Shown here piece after piece: positions 1-8,490 of a stretch of 46,056 bases of DNA. The stretch is taken from the NCBI RefSeq assembly GCF_900156335.1, contig NZ_FTMZ01000031.1, forward strand, positions 1 to 46,056. The letters run 5' to 3'. The position numbers and the translations under genes are program-made. Within the stretch, counting starts at the first letter, position 1, and the number at the start of each line of letters is the position of its first letter. Source of the stretch: Sphaerotilus natans (GTDB lineage Bacteria; Pseudomonadota; Gammaproteobacteria; Burkholderiales; Burkholderiaceae_C). The notes under the pieces were generated by a model that saw only the letters and a list, made by a program, of their open reading frames with translations, ran no database searches and was not told where the DNA came from.

Positions 1-333
1 GGGGTGCATGCGCTTGAGCCTGCCAGCGATCTGTTCGGGCGACAAGGCGCGCTGGAGTTCGTGGCGCACGAACTTGCCCAGCGGGGTGTCGAACTGGGCG
101 CCGAGCTTGCGCACGCCGGCCTTGGCCTGCGCCCGGCGTTGACTGGCCTGCTGCTGGGCGCCAGCGGCCAGGTAGCCCCGTTTCGGGTGTTGATTGCGCG
201 CCAGTTCCCGGCTGATGGTCGAGGCCGAGCGACCGAGTTGCAGGGCAATCTGACGCTGGGTCAGCTTCTGCGAGGCCAGCAGCCCAAGCTGCGTGCGCTC
301 CTCGATACTCAGGCTTGAATACTCTTGTCCCAT
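1..333 (-). CDS. IS30 family transposase, N-terminal part
   Basis: This partial gene begins MGQEYSSLSIEERTQLGLL and continues off the window after about 111 residues. Residues 8-50 form the helix-turn-helix typical of IS30-family transposases (SIEERTQLGLL, then a recognition helix with GRSASTISREL), followed by the linker with the P-K-R-G-Y segment and the SPEQIAGRL segment. The catalytic DDE domain lies outside the window, so intactness cannot be judged. The protein would bind the IS termini and catalyse transposition. The start was chosen at the ATG preceding the conserved MGQEY-type N-terminus of the family. Confidence 0.88.
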   Translation of the reverse strand, partial: MGQEYSSLSIEERTQLGLLASQKLTQRQIALQLGRSASTISRELARNQHPKRGYLAAGAQQQASQRRAQAKAGVRKLGAQFDTPLGKFVRHELQRALSPEQIAGRLKRMHP

Positions 334-380
334 CGGCTCAACCTGTTGATTTCATTGCGGTGTTGCACTTCAGTTTAGAG
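1..380 (-). mobile_element. IS30-family insertion sequence, one end (runs off the left edge)
   Basis: The left edge holds the 5' end of an IS30-type transposase followed by a short non-coding stretch (334 to about 380) that should contain the terminal inverted repeat; on the minus strand it reads GAAGTGCAACACCGCAATG just upstream of the transposase. Similar strings occur at the ends of IS30-family elements of Burkholderiales, from memory. The exact outer boundary near 376-380 is inferred because the other end is outside the window and no target duplication can be seen. Confidence 0.7.
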
Positions 381-1245
381 CGTGCCGCGCATCCCAATAG
401 GCTTCCGCGCTTCCGCCACTGATCCGGTGGTCGAGCGACGCGACCAGGCTTTTGGCCTTGGCCCGTATCAGCCGCGCCCGACCATGCAGGTTCACGTCAT
501 CGGCCACGGGTTTGTAGTGCCGCCACGGCCCGTGACAAGAACCGATCGGGCACACACCGCCCCACAGCTCCATGTCATTGACCGCGTACATGGCCAGCAA
601 CAGCCGCGCTGCGACATCTCCAGCGTTCTTCAGCGCCTTCAGCGGCTGATTGAATCCACCAATCCCGCCGACCAAGTTGTTACCGAACCAGACCCGACTG
701 TCCTTTTCCTCGCAGAAGTCGGGCAGGACATACCGCACCAGGCCACGTGGGGTCGGCCCATCCGGCAAGACCTCGCCGGTCTGCTGATGCCAGGTATCAC
801 GATCAAACAGGATCGGCCCGAGATCTACTGGCTGCTCGACCATGGCGTGACTCCTGCCGCTATACCCGTTGGAAACCTGCTTCACGGTCTTGGCTCGGAT
901 CTGCTTCAGCCGCACGATGGCCCGATCCACAGGCCCGCTCTTCAGCTTGTTGGCCCCGGTGGCTTTGTTCACTGCGCTGACGCTGGCCGGCGAGTAGCGC
1001 CCGCTTTCTTCGGTGTACTTGGCCAGCGTCAGGTACGTGCAGATCTCGTAGGCGTTCGCCTGGGCGTCGAGCAGCGCCTCAACGGCGGCTTGCGGCACAC
1101 AGAAAGATCCCTTCCCCTTCGGGGTGCCCTGGGCCTGCTGCTTTGTCATCTGCTTCTCTTTGGCCTTGCTGGCCCTTTGGTGATCGGTGGATTCTCTGAA
1201 CGGCGGTGAATCGCCGGGACTCGTTGGGTTCAGGATGGTTGCCAT
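370..1245 (-). CDS. Hypothetical protein, 3' end abutting the IS30 terminus
   Basis: I do not recognise this 291-residue protein. The N-terminal 40 residues are polar and probably disordered; residues about 55-130 look like a helical, possibly winged-helix domain (a YEICTYLTLAKYTEESG stretch followed by basic helices), which would fit a DNA-binding or replication-type protein, but this is a guess. The ATG at 1245 is preceded by GTGAGG at suitable spacing. An upstream TTG at 1269 would overlap the metallopeptidase stop. The stop codon (370-372) appears to lie inside the IS30 terminal sequence, so the natural C-terminus was probably lost or replaced by the insertion. It is the last gene of the ATPase-hsdR-peptidase unit. 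Confidence 0.55.
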   Translation of the reverse strand: MATILNPTSPGDSPPFRESTDHQRASKAKEKQMTKQQAQGTPKGKGSFCVPQAAVEALLDAQANAYEICTYLTLAKYTEESGRYSPASVSAVNKATGANKLKSGPVDRAIVRLKQIRAKTVKQVSNGYSGRSHAMVEQPVDLGPILFDRDTWHQQTGEVLPDGPTPRGLVRYVLPDFCEEKDSRVWFGNNLVGGIGGFNQPLKALKNAGDVAARLLLAMYAVNDMELWGGVCPIGSCHGPWRHYKPVADDVNLHGRARLIRAKAKSLVASLDHRISGGSAEAYWDARHALN

Positions 1246-1265
1246 GCTCTGCCTCACCGCCGTCC

Positions 1266-2006
1266 TCAAGGCATGTCTGCCGTGGCACGTCTATCCTCCC
1301 AGACCTCGTGACGCACCGGCAGCCGGTTCAGCCGCTCCCGCACCTGGCGCCAGTGGGGCAGGTGCTGATCCAGGACCGTGCTGAAGCGGGCGTCATGCGT
1401 GGGCACGATCAGATGGGTCAGCTCGTGCACGATGATGTACTCCAGACACTCGGGCGGCTTCCTGGCCAGATCGGTGTTCAGCCGGATGGATCCCGTGGCC
1501 GGCGTGCAGCTGCCCCACTTGGTTTTCATGCGTTGCACGAACACCCGACCCGCTTTCACGCCCAGACGCGGCTCCCAGCGCTCCAACAGCGCCGGCAGAG
1601 CCGCCCTCACCTGCTGCCGGTACCAGGCCTCCAGCACCTCGGCACACCGGGCAGGCGTCGTCCCCGGACGGATCTGAAGCTGCAGCTGTCGCGGCGTCAG
1701 GTTCACCGCAGGTGCGGCATCGGCATGGCGCACGTCGAGCAGATAGCGCTTGCCCCACAGATAGTGACTCTCCTTGCCCAGGAAATCGCGGGGCGTCTCG
1801 CGTTCCTGCGCCTGCATCTTGCGCTGTTGCGCACGGATCCAGACCAGCCTCGAAATGACGAACAGCCTCAGCGTCTCCAGGGCGGTGCCGTGTGGCGCGG
1901 CCACACGCACCCGGCCATCGGGCGGCAGCACGCTCAGGTGCACATGCCGGATCGCCTTGCGTGTCACCTCGACCTGCAGCCCCGCCAGATCCAGCGTGTC
2001 CTGCAT
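1266..2006 (-). CDS. M48-type/YgjP-like zinc metallopeptidase (DUF45)
   Basis: A 246-residue protein with the zinc-binding HELTH motif (HExxH) in its C-terminal third, inside an IIVHELTHLIVPTHDARF context that supplies the third ligand region, and the upstream KTKWGSCTP signature of YgjP/DUF45 (SprT-like) peptidases. It has no signal peptide and should be cytoplasmic. Its start overlaps the hsdR stop by one base (TGATG), so translation is probably coupled. Genes of this family are frequently found directly after hsdR in type I restriction loci; their role there is not established. Family assignment is firm, function in restriction is inference. Confidence 0.85.
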   Translation of the reverse strand: MQDTLDLAGLQVEVTRKAIRHVHLSVLPPDGRVRVAAPHGTALETLRLFVISRLVWIRAQQRKMQAQERETPRDFLGKESHYLWGKRYLLDVRHADAAPAVNLTPRQLQLQIRPGTTPARCAEVLEAWYRQQVRAALPALLERWEPRLGVKAGRVFVQRMKTKWGSCTPATGSIRLNTDLARKPPECLEYIIVHELTHLIVPTHDARFSTVLDQHLPHWRQVRERLNRLPVRHEVWEDRRATADMP

Positions 2007-5000
2007 CAGTACTCCTTCTGGGCCACGACGATGGGGAACAGCACCGTCACCGCCTTCACGTCGCGCAGCACCTCGAACATCGCCTGCTTGACCATCTGCT
2101 CCTTGGCTTTCACGCCCCGCCAGCCATCGGGTCGCCGTGCCTTGATGGTGGCGTCGAGCTGCAACGCCTTCTCCAGAGCGGCATCCGGCTCGGGTGTCAA
2201 CGGTCCGGCAGGCTCGCACACGGCATTCGGATCAAGGAGCGCTTTCAGATTGCTGTACAGCGCCTGCTGCCCAGAGGTGGCGAGCTGCGCCGGCGTGTCG
2301 TCAGCCTGGCCTGTGCTGACTTGGCGGGCCACGTCGGCAATGCGCGCCAGGTAGTCCTCGTACTCGATCGCTCGCGCCTTGCGCAGACGAATGATTTCGT
2401 CGAGCAGCGCGGACATCGTCTCGAAATAGGCCGGATCGGTGAGCTGCTCCTTCAGGATCTTGCTGCGGACGTTGTTCTCGATCGTCTCGGCAATCGCCTC
2501 GCGGTGGCCCTGAAGCCCGGCAAGCCGCTCGGCGATCGCGTCGCTGATGCCGGTGCGCACGATCAGGTCCAGCAGCCCGATGCCATCGAAGGGCGAGATC
2601 TTGCGCGGCGCCTGGGCCTCGATGTAGGTGTCGATGAGGTGGCGCATGTCCGCCTCGAAGGGCTTGAGGTCCAGCGTCTCGCCCGCGGCGTGGCGGATCA
2701 TCTCGCGCAGGTCCAGGTAATGCTTCTGCAGCGCCTTGATCTGCACGATCTGCGCGGGCGTGTAGCCCGCCGCCTCCAGATCATCAGCCAGGTTGGCGTA
2801 GGCGCGCACCAGCGCCACCACCGCCTTGTAAAGCGCCATGCGGTAGGGCTCACGCACCTTCAGGTCATCGGCGATCTCGGTGTTGCCACAGAAGTGGCGG
2901 ATGTGCGCCAGGTCGTCCTTCGGAGGATGCACGGGCTCGCACAGCAGGGCCAGGGCCTCGATCGCATCGTCCAGCCGCTCGCGGCCGGCCTCAAGCCGGT
3001 CCTTGACCAGGATCTGCGGGTCGGTGCCGCCAGTGCCGTGGTCGACCTCGGCGGTGTAGACGGCGATCGCTTTCTCCACCTTCTTGAACAGGTCCTTGTA
3101 ATCGACGATGTGGCCGAAGTCCTTGTCCTCGCCGTCGAGCCGGTTGGTGCGGCAGATGGCCTGGAACAGGCCGTGGTCCTGCATCGACTTGTCGATGTAG
3201 AGACAGGTGCAGGGGGGCGCATCGAAGCCGGTCAGCAGCTTGTCCACCACGATCAGCAGCTTCATCTGCGCCGGCGACTTGATGAAGAGGGCCTTGACCT
3301 GTTGCTCGTAGGTCTCGGTGCGGGTCATGCCCGGACTCGGGGGCACCGCCCTGAGCAGCTCGGTGTAGGTGCGGTGCACGAACTGGCGGTCGGTCTCGGT
3401 GTGGGCGCCGGTCTCCTCCTTGCTCACGTCGGACGCCTGGGGGTTGTAGGACGTCACCACCGCACAGCGGCCCCGAAACATCGTTCGGCCGAAGAGCTCG
3501 AAGTACTTGCAGGCCTCGTGGATGCTGCTGGCCACCAGGATGGCGTTGCCCCGCTCGCTCGACAGTCGCGGCCGGACCGCGAAGTCGAACACGATGTCGG
3601 CCACCACCCGATCCATGCGCGCGCGGGCGCTGAGCACCTTCTGCATCGTGCCCCAGTGCTTCTTCAGCTCGTCCTTCTGCCAGTCGTTCAGTCCCCGGGT
3701 CCGTGCCTCGAACCACTGGTCGATCTGCGCGGTGCTGAGCAGCTTCTGGTCGATGTCGCGCGCTTCGTAGACCAGATCGAGCACCACGCCGTCCTCGACG
3801 GCCTCGGCGAACTTGTAGGTGTGGATGTAGCCGCCGAACACCTCCCGGCTGGTCTGGGCATCGGCCTTGAGCAGCGGTGTGCCGGTGAAGCCGATGAACA
3901 GCGCGCCGGGCATCATGGCCTTCATCAGCCGGTGCAGCTTGCCGCCCTGCGTGCGGTGGCACTCATCGACGAAGACGATGATCTCGCCATGCACCGGCCG
4001 AGGCCGTTCGGTCAGATCCCGCAGGAAGACGTCGAGGTCGTCCACGTCGCGGCGTCCGAACTTGTGCACCAGCGAGCACAGCAGCCGCGGGTTGGGCTCG
4101 GCGAGCTGGTCCAGCAGATCGCGGCCGCTGCGACTGCGGCGGATGGTCTCGCCGGCGTCGGTGAACACGCGCTCGATCTGGCGGTCCAGTTCGTCGCGGT
4201 CGGTGATGACGACCACCCGGGCGGCCGGGCGGCTCTCCAGGATCCAGCGCGCCAGCAGCACCATCAGGATGCTCTTGCCCGCCCCTTGCGTGTGCCAGAT
4301 GATGCCGCCGCGCTGCTGGCGCACATGCGCCTGGGCGGCCTTGATGCCGAAGTACTGGTGCACCCGCGGCAGCTTCTTCACCCCGCCGTCGAACAGCACG
4401 AAGTCGTGCATCAGCTCCAGCAGCCGTGCCTTGTCGCAGAGCTTGCGCAGGTACTTGTCGAGCTTGTAGCCGGCGTGGTCAGCTTCGTCTTCCTTCCAGG
4501 TCAGGAAGTGCTTTTCCGGGGTACCGAGGGTGCCGTAGCGCAGGCCCTCGGTGTCGTTGCCGGCCATCACCAGCTGCATCGTGGTGAAGAACCAGGCGTT
4601 GAACTCGGGGCTCTGGTTGGACAGGCTCTGGCGAATGCCCTCGCCCAGGCCGACGCGGCTGTTCTTCAGCTCCAGCACGCCCACGGCGATGCCGTTGAGG
4701 TAGAGCACCAGATCGGGCCGGCGCTCGTGGCCGCCGTTCCTGAGCGTCACCTCCTCGGCCAGGGCGAAGTCGTTGGCCTCGGGATGGGCCCAGTCCACCA
4801 GATGCACCGTCTCGCTGGGCTGGCCGGCGGCGACCTTGACCGCGATGCCGTAGCGCAACAGCTGATAGACCGCCTGGTTGGCGGCGTAGAGCGTGCGCCC
4901 CTCGGGCAGCAGCGTCTCGGCGCGCAGCCGGTGCAGCGCGGCGCTGATCTGTGCGGGGCGGTGGCCACGGCGCGCCAGGCTGGCCGTCAGCAGATCCTCC

Positions 5001-5137
5001 TCGACGCAGTGGTTGCCCGGACGCTTTGACCAGTCGCCGAGGAAGCGGTAGCCGAGCTGGCGGGTGAAGAGATCGATCACCCGGTCTTGGGTGGCCCGCT
5101 CGGGCTTGCTGATGCTGGTGTGACGGTCGTGATGCAT
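2006..5137 (-). CDS. hsdR: Type I restriction endonuclease subunit R (HsdR)
   Basis: A 1043-residue HsdR of normal length. The N-terminal nuclease domain shows the PD-(D/E)xK pattern in RPDLVLYLNGIAVGVLELK. A superfamily 2 translocase follows, with Walker A HTQGAGKS near residue 282 and the DEAD-type box VDECHRT near 392, then helicase motifs (GFTGTPL; KLLTGFDAP) and a helical C-terminal region for docking to HsdM. It would cut unmodified DNA as part of the R2M2S complex. The start at 5137 is preceded by GGGAGGGAG. It sits in an ATPase-hsdR-peptidase unit separated by 3.3 kb from hsdM/hsdS. Confidence 0.96.
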   Translation of the reverse strand: MHHDRHTSISKPERATQDRVIDLFTRQLGYRFLGDWSKRPGNHCVEEDLLTASLARRGHRPAQISAALHRLRAETLLPEGRTLYAANQAVYQLLRYGIAVKVAAGQPSETVHLVDWAHPEANDFALAEEVTLRNGGHERRPDLVLYLNGIAVGVLELKNSRVGLGEGIRQSLSNQSPEFNAWFFTTMQLVMAGNDTEGLRYGTLGTPEKHFLTWKEDEADHAGYKLDKYLRKLCDKARLLELMHDFVLFDGGVKKLPRVHQYFGIKAAQAHVRQQRGGIIWHTQGAGKSILMVLLARWILESRPAARVVVITDRDELDRQIERVFTDAGETIRRSRSGRDLLDQLAEPNPRLLCSLVHKFGRRDVDDLDVFLRDLTERPRPVHGEIIVFVDECHRTQGGKLHRLMKAMMPGALFIGFTGTPLLKADAQTSREVFGGYIHTYKFAEAVEDGVVLDLVYEARDIDQKLLSTAQIDQWFEARTRGLNDWQKDELKKHWGTMQKVLSARARMDRVVADIVFDFAVRPRLSSERGNAILVASSIHEACKYFELFGRTMFRGRCAVVTSYNPQASDVSKEETGAHTETDRQFVHRTYTELLRAVPPSPGMTRTETYEQQVKALFIKSPAQMKLLIVVDKLLTGFDAPPCTCLYIDKSMQDHGLFQAICRTNRLDGEDKDFGHIVDYKDLFKKVEKAIAVYTAEVDHGTGGTDPQILVKDRLEAGRERLDDAIEALALLCEPVHPPKDDLAHIRHFCGNTEIADDLKVREPYRMALYKAVVALVRAYANLADDLEAAGYTPAQIVQIKALQKHYLDLREMIRHAAGETLDLKPFEADMRHLIDTYIEAQAPRKISPFDGIGLLDLIVRTGISDAIAERLAGLQGHREAIAETIENNVRSKILKEQLTDPAYFETMSALLDEIIRLRKARAIEYEDYLARIADVARQVSTGQADDTPAQLATSGQQALYSNLKALLDPNAVCEPAGPLTPEPDAALEKALQLDATIKARRPDGWRGVKAKEQMVKQAMFEVLRDVKAVTVLFPIVVAQKEY

Positions 5138-5198
5138 GGCGGCTCCCTCCCTGGGCTCCTCGTGATCTTCTCGGATCGTGGTCTTCGGCCGGATCGCG

Positions 5199-6383
5199 TC
5201 AGTCGTCGTCCAGCGGCAGCAGGCCCTGGGGCGTGGCGGGCGGCCACTGGCGGGCCTGGCGGCGCTGCTCGAACCAGCGGTGCATCGCGGCATCCTCCAC
5301 CGCGTATTCGCCCCGGGCGGATTTCCAGACCAGCGCGGGCATGCGCTGGCGCAAGGACTCCAGGGCACGCTGGGCCTTGGCCGCGGTCACCGCGTGGCCG
5401 GTCTTCTCGGCGTAGAAGCGCAGGGCCTCGGCGCCATACGGGCGATAGCGCGGGCCCTGCTCGAGCATGCGCCACAGCACCGCCTGCTCGGTCGGTTTCA
5501 GCCCCAGGTAGTCCGATTCCATCTGCGCCTCGTCCTGCTGCTGGCGCTCCTGGGCTGCTTCGAGCAGGCCGGCCTCGAAGCGCCCCTGCAGCCCCGCCAG
5601 CGGGCTGAGCACCTGCCCGAGCGCGGCCATGAAGAACTGCGGCCGGTGGCCGAAGGCGTCGAAGGCCTGTTGCAGCAGGGCCTGATCGACCGGCGCGAGC
5701 GAGGGCCGCTGGGCCTCGATCAGGCCGGCGACATGGGCGATGAAGTCCGGCCCCAGCGGGGGCATGCGCTGGATGGTCGAGCCGTAGAACGGGGCGCCGG
5801 CGGTGTTGACCAGGCGCAGCAGCTTGTCGCGGTCGGAGCCCGACATCACCAGCATCAGGTTGACCGTGCCGGGCTGGTTGAGCTGGTCGCGGGCGGACTT
5901 CAGCGCGGTCATCGCCGCCTCGCCGGCCTCGCTGGTCAGGGCGTGCTGGGCCTCGTCGATGATCAGCGCCACCGGTTGCGCGGCGTTCTCGTGCAGCAGG
6001 CGCAGCGCCTCGGTGAGCGTCAGGCCGTCGATGCGCCCGATCTTGCTGGTGTCCACCTCCAGGCCGCCCAGCTTCACCTTGTCCAGTCCGGCATTGCGCG
6101 CCAGGCGCGCCACCACGCCGAGCTGCGGATGCAGCGCCCGGGCAATGGCATCGGCGATCAGCAAACCGGGATCACGCCGGGCATCCGCCCACAGGTCCAC
6201 GTAGACCACCTCGACGCCGGCGGCCTGCAGCGCCGGGCGCAGATCGCCCTGAAGAAAGGTGGACTTGCCGGTGCGGCGTGGCGCGGCCAGGAACAGGCCG
6301 TTGTGGGCATCGCCCAGCAGGCTGCGCCCCTGCAAGGCGGTCACCATCTCCTGGGCCAGGGCGGTGCGGTGGAAGGCGATCAT
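5199..6383 (-). CDS. AAA (STAND-like) ATPase upstream of hsdR
   Basis: A 394-residue P-loop ATPase: Walker A APRRTGKST near residues 34-42, Walker B VALIIDEAQ near 139-147, a sensor-like LVMSGSDRD segment near 178, and a C-terminal winged-helix-like region (residues 295-380). The layout resembles AAA_16/archaeal-type ATPases that couple nucleotide binding to a wHTH. It ends 61 bases before hsdR and has its own promoter with an operator-like palindrome. It may be a regulator or accessory of restriction, or an independent defence protein; the sequence does not decide. Confidence 0.75.
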   Translation of the reverse strand: MIAFHRTALAQEMVTALQGRSLLGDAHNGLFLAAPRRTGKSTFLQGDLRPALQAAGVEVVYVDLWADARRDPGLLIADAIARALHPQLGVVARLARNAGLDKVKLGGLEVDTSKIGRIDGLTLTEALRLLHENAAQPVALIIDEAQHALTSEAGEAAMTALKSARDQLNQPGTVNLMLVMSGSDRDKLLRLVNTAGAPFYGSTIQRMPPLGPDFIAHVAGLIEAQRPSLAPVDQALLQQAFDAFGHRPQFFMAALGQVLSPLAGLQGRFEAGLLEAAQERQQQDEAQMESDYLGLKPTEQAVLWRMLEQGPRYRPYGAEALRFYAEKTGHAVTAAKAQRALESLRQRMPALVWKSARGEYAVEDAAMHRWFEQRRQARQWPPATPQGLLPLDDD

Positions 6384-6398
6384 GGCTTTTACCGTCCG

Positions 6399-6416
6399 TT
6401 ATCACGACGGTGATAA
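6399..6416. promoter_or_regulatory. Operator-like palindrome overlapping the ATPase promoter
   Basis: Inverted repeat TTATCAC-GACG-GTGATAA (7-bp perfect arms). Its right end overlaps the proposed -10 box of the ATPase gene, the usual place for a repressor site. The regulator is unknown; the winged-helix ATPase itself is one candidate (inference). Confidence 0.55.
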
Positions 6417-6442
6417 TTTATCGGTTCATCAATAAAAGTCAA
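6415..6442 (-). promoter_or_regulatory. Candidate sigma70 promoter of the ATPase-hsdR unit
   Basis: On the minus strand TTGACT (6442-6437) is followed after 16 bases by TAAATT (6420-6415). The transcription start would fall in or next to the palindrome, about 30 bases before the ATPase start codon. The local sequence is AT-rich compared with its surroundings. Confidence 0.6.
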
Positions 6443-6446
6443 TGAA

Positions 6447-6466
6447 ACGGACCGCGTCCGGTCCGT
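6447..6466 (-). terminator. Candidate terminator after ptuB
   Basis: Perfect 7-bp arms ACGGACC/GGTCCGT around a 6-base loop lie just downstream of the ptuB stop. On the minus strand the hairpin is followed by a T-rich segment (TTTCATTGACTTTT). This would separate the hsdMS-ptuAB transcript from the ATPase-hsdR transcript. Confidence 0.6.
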
Positions 6467-6474
6467 CGGCCCGA

Positions 6475-7134
6475 TCACCATCGGGTGCCGGGGGATGCCG
6501 CGATCAAGCGCGCCGTCATGTCCGGATCGCCGTGAAAGACTGTCATCCACACGCTCCAGAAGCCCTTGGCTTTGGCGGTCTCGACAATCTGTTCGCGCAT
6601 CAACTCGCGAGCCGCCTGCGGGCACGTCATGAGACGCTGCCGGGCCCGCTCGGCCATGTCCCAGGCTTCGCGGCGATTGAGCCAGCGCCGGTCGGCGGCC
6701 TCGGGGGTGTCGGGCATCTTGCGCAGCCCCACCAGGTCGATCAGCCGATCCGCCCGGACCTTGTCCTGGCCGGCGGCGCTGTCCACCTGTCCGCCGATGC
6801 GGTACTGCAAGGCGTGAAAGGTGTCATCGCGGTCCGGCCAGAGGTAGTCCGCCAGCACCACGTCGGTGTCGCCCTTGGTGGCATTGCAGTTGGTGCAGGC
6901 CAGCAGAAAGTTGTCCCAGGCCAGCGCCCGCTCGGGCAGCACGTCCGTGGCGCCGGGGGGCTTCTTGGGCCGCACATGCTCCACGGCCAGCGAGGCATCC
7001 AGGTGCATCTCGCAGTAGGAGCAGTATTCGCCCAGCCGGCGAATCAGTTCACGTCGGGCCTGCGGGTAGGCCGTGAACCGGACGGCCTGCCCCTGTTCGT
7101 CCTGCGGACAGGCCCCGCGATCAATCGGTCGCAT
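6475..7134 (-). CDS. ptuB: Septu-type HNH endonuclease (PtuB)
   Basis: A 219-residue HNH nuclease. Two zinc-binding pairs, CSYC near residues 38-41 and CTNC near 79-82, flank the HNH core EHVRPKK (His near 53) with the NF/N-C-N-ATKGD end typical of PtuB-like proteins. It partners an overcracking-type ATPase encoded immediately upstream; in characterised Septu systems PtuA and PtuB form one complex that degrades nucleic acid on phage infection. Start and upstream stop overlap as TGATG, so production is probably coupled. Placement between hsdS and the hsdR unit is noteworthy. Confidence 0.82.
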   Translation of the reverse strand: MRPIDRGACPQDEQGQAVRFTAYPQARRELIRRLGEYCSYCEMHLDASLAVEHVRPKKPPGATDVLPERALAWDNFLLACTNCNATKGDTDVVLADYLWPDRDDTFHALQYRIGGQVDSAAGQDKVRADRLIDLVGLRKMPDTPEAADRRWLNRREAWDMAERARQRLMTCPQAARELMREQIVETAKAKGFWSVWMTVFHGDPDMTARLIAASPGTRW

Positions 7135-8474
7135 CAGGGGTTCTCGCTGATGGCGCGGGACGGGCCCAGACCGGCGGCGAGCCGCTCCATCTCCAGGAAG
7201 GCGTGATAGGCCACTTCATCGCTGAAGGGGGCTGACAAGGCGTCCAGTCGGGCTTTCAAGGCCTCCAGCGCCTCGGGATCCGTGGGGCGAGGCTGGTTCA
7301 GCGCGAGGTAGTAGGCTTTGGCGGCCTCGTGCATCTGCGCCCGGCGTTCGCTGCGCTGCGGCAGGTCGATGCCCATGACGGTTTCGGCAATGTCCTCGAT
7401 CGAGCGGTGGCTGAACGGGCCGCCGGGTCCGGGCGCCGCCAGGCCGGCCACCGGCACGGTCTCGGTCGTGGCCAGAAGAGGCTGCCGGTCCAGGTCGATC
7501 ACCTCGCCGGGCAGCAAGGACTGCAGGATGAACGGGGAATGGGTGGTGGCGATGAACTGCAGGTTCGGGAAGGCGCGCTGCAGATCGGCCACCACGCGGC
7601 GCTGCCACTTGGGATGCAGGTGCAGGTCGATCTCGTCGATGAGGACGACCCCGGCGGTCCGACGGGCCGCCTCGGCGCCATGCTGCGGGTTGAGGCGCGA
7701 GGCCCGGTGGGCGATGTCGGCCACCATGCCCACCATGTTGCGGTAGCCATCGCTCAGGCTGTTGAAGGGCATCAGCCCCTCTTTGTCCAGCCGGAGGGTG
7801 AGCTCGTCGTACTCGGTGTCATGGAAGAAGTCCTGCGCCCCAGGAATGCAGGCCTGGACCGCGCCCTGAACGGCGCGCAGGGCCGGGCTGGCCTCCCCGC
7901 GCTGCAAGGCGCTGAAGGCGAGCTTCTTGAACCACCGCTCGAAGGCCTTGTGATCGGACTTCGGGTCCAGGCAGTAGCGGTAGGCGTCGAGCTGCGAGGT
8001 CGGGCCGCTGGTCTCCACGTTGTCGTGCTGGGTCCACAGGCGACCGGCGCCGTAGTAGAGCAGCAAGGGCAGATCCGGGCTGCCGCCGGCCTTGATCTGC
8101 GCGCGCCCTTCGGCGCCCAGCTGGACGAGGTTCTTCGCCTGGCCGCCCCGGTCGCCGATCTCGCGCCGCCAGGTCAACGCGGCGCCCGCCACCTCGGCCG
8201 TGGCCTCCAGCGCCACCTCGTCCATGCGTTCGCGGAAGACCTGGCCGTGCTTGTTCCGGTACACCGCCCGGGCGTCGTCGGCCTTGATCGTGCCGCCGCC
8301 GGTGGGCAGCCGGGCGCCCTGGAAGTAGGTGTTGAGCAGCATCGCCAACGCATCCAGCACCGTGGTCTTGCCGGCGCCGTTGTTGCCGATCAGCACCGTG
8401 AACCGCGGATGGAACTGGACACTCGCCCGCTCATAGCGCCGGAAATTGCGCAGCACCAACTGGTGGATTCTCAT
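7134..8474 (-). CDS. ptuA: Septu-type ATPase (PtuA), AAA/SMC-like
   Basis: A 446-residue ABC/SMC-like ATPase with Walker A GNNGAGKT at residues 30-37, a signature-like NSLSDGYRNM near 240, Walker B VVLIDEIDLHLHP near 277-289, and the TTHSP H-loop near 310. This AAA_21/OLD-like architecture, followed directly by an HNH gene, is the pattern of Septu defence systems (PtuA senses infection, PtuB cuts). It lies 16 bases after hsdS on the same strand, implying one transcript with hsdM and hsdS. No reverse transcriptase is adjacent, which argues against a PtuAB-bearing retron. Confidence 0.82.
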   Translation of the reverse strand: MRIHQLVLRNFRRYERASVQFHPRFTVLIGNNGAGKTTVLDALAMLLNTYFQGARLPTGGGTIKADDARAVYRNKHGQVFRERMDEVALEATAEVAGAALTWRREIGDRGGQAKNLVQLGAEGRAQIKAGGSPDLPLLLYYGAGRLWTQHDNVETSGPTSQLDAYRYCLDPKSDHKAFERWFKKLAFSALQRGEASPALRAVQGAVQACIPGAQDFFHDTEYDELTLRLDKEGLMPFNSLSDGYRNMVGMVADIAHRASRLNPQHGAEAARRTAGVVLIDEIDLHLHPKWQRRVVADLQRAFPNLQFIATTHSPFILQSLLPGEVIDLDRQPLLATTETVPVAGLAAPGPGGPFSHRSIEDIAETVMGIDLPQRSERRAQMHEAAKAYYLALNQPRPTDPEALEALKARLDALSAPFSDEVAYHAFLEMERLAAGLGPSRAISENP

Positions 8475-8490
8475 GGTCTTGAACTCCGGC

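Noticed and set aside
1892-5029. Open frame of about 1045 codons antisense to hsdR
   Set aside because: It mirrors hsdR codon structure in a high-GC region; the translation is low-complexity, rich in Leu, Val, His and Gln, with no family motifs, while hsdR on the other strand has all expected motifs.
6475-8474. Retron carrying ptuAB effectors
   Set aside because: No reverse transcriptase gene is nearby; the flanking genes are type I restriction genes.
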